The position numbers were made by a program, and so were the translations under genes. DNA of 26,606 nucleotides, taken from positions 1 through 26,606 of the forward strand of contig DATAEK010000081.1 of NCBI GenBank assembly GCA_036258055.1, given 5' to 3'. Numbering within the stretch: the stretch's first letter is position 1; each line of letters starts with the position of its first letter. This document shows positions 23,457-26,606 of this stretch, in pieces. Source of the DNA: DATAEK01 sp036258055. GTDB lineage: Bacteria > Acidobacteriota > Vicinamibacteria > Vicinamibacterales > 2-12-FULL-66-21. The notes beneath the pieces were generated by a model, which ran no database searches, had not been told where the DNA came from, and was given only the letters and a program-made list of their open reading frames with translations.

Positions 23457-23753
23457 CTACGTCGCCTTCATGGCGCTTGCGAGCTCGTTGGCCTTTGCCG
23501 CCCCCGCGAAGTCCTTGTCCGTCAGGCCGCCTGCGCTGTGTGTCGAGTAGGTGAGCGTCACCCGCTTGTAGTTCACGAGGATGTCGGGGTGGTGATCGGC
23601 CGCTTCCGCATCGAACCCCAGCCTGACCACGAACGCCACGGCATCTGCGAACCCCGGAAACGTGAATTTCCGGCGGATGGCGTCCCCATCCAGAGCCCAG
23701 CCGGGAGTGGATTGGAGTCGAGCTTTTGCCTCATCGGGTGTCAGTCGGTCCAT
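23457..23753 (-). CDS. Pterin-4a-carbinolamine dehydratase (4a-hydroxytetrahydrobiopterin dehydratase)
   Basis: The 98-aa protein carries the full catalytic signature of active PCD/DCoH enzymes: E50-x3-H54-H55-P56, Y62, H72 and D81, with the usual spacings. It dehydrates 4a-hydroxy-tetrahydropterin, recycling the cofactor of aromatic amino acid hydroxylases, or acts in molybdopterin-related metabolism. No hydroxylase gene is in the window. Carboxysome-linked PCD-like Rubisco factors (acRAF) are a distant alternative, but no Rubisco is present and the catalytic residues are intact. ATG 23753 is chosen because it gives the normal family length (MDRLTPDEAKARL); a TTG at 23771 would add six residues. 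Confidence 0.93.
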   Translation of the reverse strand: MDRLTPDEAKARLQSTPGWALDGDAIRRKFTFPGFADAVAFVVRLGFDAEAADHHPDILVNYKRVTLTYSTHSAGGLTDKDFAGAAKANELASAMKAT

Positions 23754-23804
23754 GCGTAAGGATACTGCCAACCTATGGTGGAACCTGGACCTGGACGAGA
23801 GCGT

Positions 23805-23837
23805 CTAACGGTGTTAGCCTATTGAACGGTGTTCAAT
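23805..23837. promoter_or_regulatory. Two tandem palindromic operators, probable TetR sites
   Basis: CTAAC-GGT-GTTAG (23805-23817) and ATTGAAC-GGT-GTTCAAT (23821-23837) are perfect palindromes with the same core AACGGTGTT. Their centres are 18 bases apart. They lie 22-54 bases before the TetR start. This is the expected place for autoregulation of a TetR-RND efflux operon. The bases between 23754 and 23804 hold the upstream region of the divergent pterin dehydratase. Confidence 0.7.
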
Positions 23838-23858
23838 TACTGATCAAAAGGGGTTTTT

Positions 23859-24530
23859 TTGGGTATCAAGGAGCGGCACAGCCGGCAGAAGGAAGCCGTC
23901 GGGCGGGCGATTCTCGACGCAGCGCGTGAGCTGTTCGTCGCGGAGGGGTATCACAACGTCTCGATCCGCAAAATCGCAGAGAAGATCGAGTACAGCCCGG
24001 CAGCCATCTACAGCTACTTTCCAAGCAAGGACGACATCTTTTTCGCGCTCGCAGAAGAGGGCTTTCGGATCCTCTTTACGCCTGAGCCTGGCCGCGATTT
24101 CGCGACCGAGGCGAATCCAATCGCCGGCATTCGACGGGCGTTCTGGCGAGTCTACGACTTCAGCAAGCAGCATCCCGAGTACTTCGCGTTGATGTTCCTG
24201 GACCGGTCGGTCCCACGCATCAGCCGCGATTGGGAGCGCTTCGCATTCGTCCATGAAGGAAAGGTGCAGCTTCGCGGGCTGATTCAGTCGGCGATCGATT
24301 CCGGCCAACTTCCCGCGACCGTCGCTCCCGAATCGATTCTGCGCATTCTTCTCACGTCGATCGTCGGCGCGGCCGTGGTCCGGCTGTGCGATCGCCTGTC
24401 GCCGGGCGAAGACCCGGACGCCCTGGCCAGAGACACGCTCGAGGCCACGTTGACCGGTCTGCGCACGGGATTCGACACGTCGTTTCATCCGGGCCGTTGC
24501 CCGGAAGACACCTTCACTCGCGAGGCTTGA
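23859..24530 (+). CDS. TetR/AcrR-family regulator of the RND operon
   Basis: The 223-aa protein has the TetR helix-turn-helix at about residues 16-65 (ILDAARELFVAEGYHNVSIRKIAEKIEYSPAAIYSYFPSK, split here only by family convention) and a helical C-terminal ligand domain with no recognisable ligand motif. The start is TTG 23859; no ATG or GTG is available before the HTH. AAAAGGGG at 23846-23853 is a plausible ribosome-binding site, followed by a run of seven T. It ends 4 bases before the membrane-fusion gene, so the three genes form one operon, with two palindromes upstream as likely operators. It probably represses its own operon until an efflux substrate binds. Confidence 0.92.
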   Translation: MGIKERHSRQKEAVGRAILDAARELFVAEGYHNVSIRKIAEKIEYSPAAIYSYFPSKDDIFFALAEEGFRILFTPEPGRDFATEANPIAGIRRAFWRVYDFSKQHPEYFALMFLDRSVPRISRDWERFAFVHEGKVQLRGLIQSAIDSGQLPATVAPESILRILLTSIVGAAVVRLCDRLSPGEDPDALARDTLEATLTGLRTGFDTSFHPGRCPEDTFTREA

Positions 24531-24534
24531 AGCC

Positions 24535-25731
24535 ATGAACGTCCGGAGTTCGTTTCTGTTCGCGTCACTACTCGCGTCGGCCGTGGTGACGGCCGGCTGC
24601 CGCAATGAAACCACCGCCACCGCTGCTGCCGCGGAAGCGCCGGAACCGTTGGCGGTCGCGACGGCAACGGTGGAAAGTCGACCCATCGATCGCTTCCTCC
24701 GGGTCACCGGGTCGCTGACCGCGGATGAGCAGGCGGAAGTCAGCGCCGAGACCGCAGGACGGATCGTCGAGACGCCCGTCGAGCGTGGCTCGCGCGTGCG
24801 ACAGGGTACGCTCCTCATCCGCATTTCGGCGTCGGAGACGAGTGCGCAGCTCCAGGAAGCCGAGGCCAACGCCGCGCAGCTCGAAGCCCGTCTGGGCCTG
24901 ACCGCGGGTCAGCCATTCGATCCGAAGGCAGTGCCTGACGTCATGAACGCCAAGGCCTCGCTCGAGTGGGCGGAAGCGGAATTCAACCGGATCCGTTCGC
25001 TGCTCGATCAAAAGGTGGTATCGCAGAGCGAGTTCGATCAGCGACGGACCCAGGTCGAAGCCGCCCGTCAGCAGTACCAGGTCGCGCAGAACTCCGCGCA
25101 GCAGTCGTACCGGCTGCTCGAGGCCGCGAGAGCACGAGTGGCGCTGGCACGAAAGGCCGTGGCCGACACCGGTGTGCGCGCACCGTTCGCAGGGGTGGTC
25201 GCCGAGCGGGCTGTCAGCGTCGGGGACTACGTCACGCGCGGCACCCGAGTCGCGACGGTCGTGAGCGTCGATCCGCTGCGGGTGGAGCTGACGGTTCCTG
25301 AACAGTCCGTGTCGCTGGTGAAAGAAGGACAGCCGGTTCGCCTCACGGTCGATGCGTATCCGGGCCAGGAGTTCATCGCGCACGTACGATTCGTGTCGCC
25401 GGCGCTCCGCGCCGATCAGCGCGCGCTGATGGTCGAGGCGGTCGTGCCGAATGGTGACGGGAGGCTGAAACCGGGGCTCTTCGCCACGGCGCTGATTCAG
25501 CAGCCGCCGGAAACGCCCGCGCTCCTCGCGCCGTCGACCGTGGTCGAGACCGTCGCGGGCACGAGTCGGGTGTATGTCGTCAAGAACAACAAGATCGAAG
25601 AGCACATCGTGACCCTGGGGCAAACCGTCGGCGACCGGGTCGAGCTCACGAGCGGCGTGGCCAGTGGTGACGTCCTCGCGAACGATCCGAAGGGACGGTT
25701 GTCGGACGGGCAGATCGTCAAGATCAAGTAA
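24535..25731 (+). CDS. RND efflux periplasmic adaptor (membrane fusion lipoprotein)
   Basis: The 398-aa protein has a lipoprotein signal with the lipobox VTAGC (C22), so it is anchored by lipid in the inner membrane, facing the periplasm. The family order is clear: first lipoyl half (SAETAGRIVETPVERGSRVRQGTLL, about 75-100), an alpha-hairpin (about 105-220, with SQSEFDQRRTQVEAARQQY), second lipoyl half (DTGVRAPFAGVVAERAVSVGDYV, about 221-243), then beta-barrel and membrane-proximal domains. It couples the RND pump to an outer-membrane channel, which is not in the window. It sits between TetR and the pump gene. The 32-base gap to the pump has a T6 run but no hairpin. Confidence 0.94.
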   Translation: MNVRSSFLFASLLASAVVTAGCRNETTATAAAAEAPEPLAVATATVESRPIDRFLRVTGSLTADEQAEVSAETAGRIVETPVERGSRVRQGTLLIRISASETSAQLQEAEANAAQLEARLGLTAGQPFDPKAVPDVMNAKASLEWAEAEFNRIRSLLDQKVVSQSEFDQRRTQVEAARQQYQVAQNSAQQSYRLLEAARARVALARKAVADTGVRAPFAGVVAERAVSVGDYVTRGTRVATVVSVDPLRVELTVPEQSVSLVKEGQPVRLTVDAYPGQEFIAHVRFVSPALRADQRALMVEAVVPNGDGRLKPGLFATALIQQPPETPALLAPSTVVETVAGTSRVYVVKNNKIEEHIVTLGQTVGDRVELTSGVASGDVLANDPKGRLSDGQIVKIK

Positions 25732-25763
25732 CCACTTCGCCTTTTTTCTTCTGAGACTCAGTC

Positions 25764-26606
25764 ATGCAGTGGCTTGCCGCACTCTCAGTACGTCGTCCTG
25801 TGTTCGCGACCGTCATCATCCTCTCGCTGACCGTCGTGGGCGCATTTGCGTTCACCCGCCTGGGGCTGGACCGCTTTCCGAAGGTCGATTTCCCGACGGT
25901 CATCGTCACGACACGTCTGCCCGGCGCTGCGCCGGAAGAGGTCGAGACCGAGATCACCGACAAGATCGAGGAGGGCGTCAACACGATCAGCGGCATCGAC
26001 GAGTTGCGATCCAACTCGTCCGAGGGAGTGTCGCAGGTCATCATCGCCTTCCTGCTCGAGAAGGATGCGGACATCGCGGCGCAGGAGGTTCGGGACCGCG
26101 TCAACCGCGTGCTGCCGCTTCTTCCCAAGACCATCGAGCAGCCGACGGTCGAGAAATTCGATCCCGATTCCGCGCCCGTCCTGACGCTCGCCGTCTCGGC
26201 AAACAAGCCCGTCCGCGACATCACTGAGTACGCGGACAAGACGCTCCGCCGGCAGCTCGAGAGCGTCAGTGGTGTCGGGCAGGTCGTCGTGCTCGGCGGC
26301 CGGGCACGACAGGTCAACATCACGCTCAACGCTGACGGTCTGCGTGCGTACAGCCTCACGGTCAATGACGTCTCGCGCGCGCTGCAGAACCAGAACGCCG
26401 AGATTCCCGGTGGACGTGTCGAACAAGGAGGCACGGCGCTGACGCTGCGCACGCGCGGACGCGTTCGCTCGGTGGCGGAGTTCGGCGATATTGTCGTCCG
26501 CCAGACCGAGGCCCATCCGGTACTGCTTCGTGACGTCGCGACCATCGAGGACGGCATGGCTGACGCCGAAACGAAGGCCAACGTCAACGGTGAGTCGGCG
26601 GTACTG
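25764..26606 (+). CDS. RND efflux pump (AcrB/HAE1-type), N-terminal part, cut by window end
   Basis: The frame from ATG 25764 stays open for 281 codons to the window edge. It begins with the short cytoplasmic N-terminus and first membrane helix of RND permeases (SVRRPVFATVIILSLTVVGAFAF), then LGLDRFPKVDFPTVIVTTRLPGAAPEEVE, the hallmark start of the first porter loop, and SGVGQVVVLGGRARQVNITL near 175-195. These pumps use the proton gradient to expel drugs, lipids or metals. AP/PGAAPEEVE and the lack of metal-type motifs point to the hydrophobe/amphiphile class, but specificity cannot be told from this part. It is the third gene of the TetR-regulated operon. Confidence 0.94.
   Translation, partial: MQWLAALSVRRPVFATVIILSLTVVGAFAFTRLGLDRFPKVDFPTVIVTTRLPGAAPEEVETEITDKIEEGVNTISGIDELRSNSSEGVSQVIIAFLLEKDADIAAQEVRDRVNRVLPLLPKTIEQPTVEKFDPDSAPVLTLAVSANKPVRDITEYADKTLRRQLESVSGVGQVVVLGGRARQVNITLNADGLRAYSLTVNDVSRALQNQNAEIPGGRVEQGGTALTLRTRGRVRSVAEFGDIVVRQTEAHPVLLRDVATIEDGMADAETKANVNGESAVL

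Noticed and set aside
23457..23753. Pterin dehydratase as a carboxysome Rubisco factor (acRAF), given the nearby BMC gene
   Set aside because: The full catalytic signature is present, no Rubisco or carboxysome gene is nearby, and MerR and a repeat lie between it and the BMC gene.
25734..25752. Terminator between the membrane-fusion and pump genes (T-rich stretch)
   Set aside because: There is no GC hairpin before the T run, and the genes clearly belong to one efflux operon.

Overview
The window is high-GC, densely coded bacterial DNA with no rRNA, tRNA, transposase, integrase or CRISPR array that I can see. Two secreted VWFA-domain proteins of the kind expanded in Acidobacteriota, a DUF1800/DUF1501 pair, a GCPII-like M28 peptidase and a D-aminoacylase-like amidohydrolase suggest an Acidobacteriota genome, probably Vicinamibacteria-like. 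This is an inference from gene content only; there is no marker gene to confirm it.

Layout. 1-2252: the 3' part of a Rieske oxygenase alpha subunit (+) converges on a GcvT-like aminomethyltransferase (-). The second gene is sandwiched between two related intergenic blocks built of CAATCC/GGATTG heptads folded as long inverted repeats. 2533-7847 (+): two tandem CrtI/PYROXD2-like FAD oxidoreductases followed by a secreted M28 metallopeptidase. 7927-14749 (+): a possible 32-codon leader ORF, a 911-aa exported protein of unknown function, a VWFA protein with a complete MIDAS motif, and a larger VWFA-TPR protein with a degenerate MIDAS, all tightly spaced. 14762-17976 (-): an ATGA-coupled pair, a D-aminoacylase-like amidohydrolase then a class C beta-lactamase-family serine hydrolase. 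17977-18368: a gene-free stretch with a modular repeat element. 18369-21332 (+): a DUF1800/DUF1501 pair. 21420-22844 (+): a fold-III PLP D-serine dehydratase-like enzyme followed 15 bases later by a bacterial microcompartment hexamer shell gene (BMC-H). 22855-23753 (-): a MerR-type regulator and a pterin-4a-carbinolamine dehydratase, separated by a second copy of the modular repeat. 23805-26606 (+): two tandem palindromic operators, a TetR regulator, an RND membrane-fusion lipoprotein and the 5' part of an RND pump.

Most genes encode exported or envelope proteins. Those at 5736, 8030, 10771, 11951, 16459(-), 17976(-), 18369, 20088 and 24535 start with a signal-like N-terminus (Sec, Tat or lipoprotein). 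Several enzymes fit D-amino-acid or cell-wall turnover: the amidohydrolase, the serine hydrolase and the D-serine dehydratase-like protein. Several starts lie 5-9 bases after a TANNNT box, consistent with leaderless transcription.

The most noteworthy items are the orphan BMC shell gene with an altered pore loop, the two families of structured intergenic repeats, the 14-bp triplication that makes a chain of ATGA mini-ORFs in front of an oxidoreductase, and the double palindrome in front of the TetR-RND operon.
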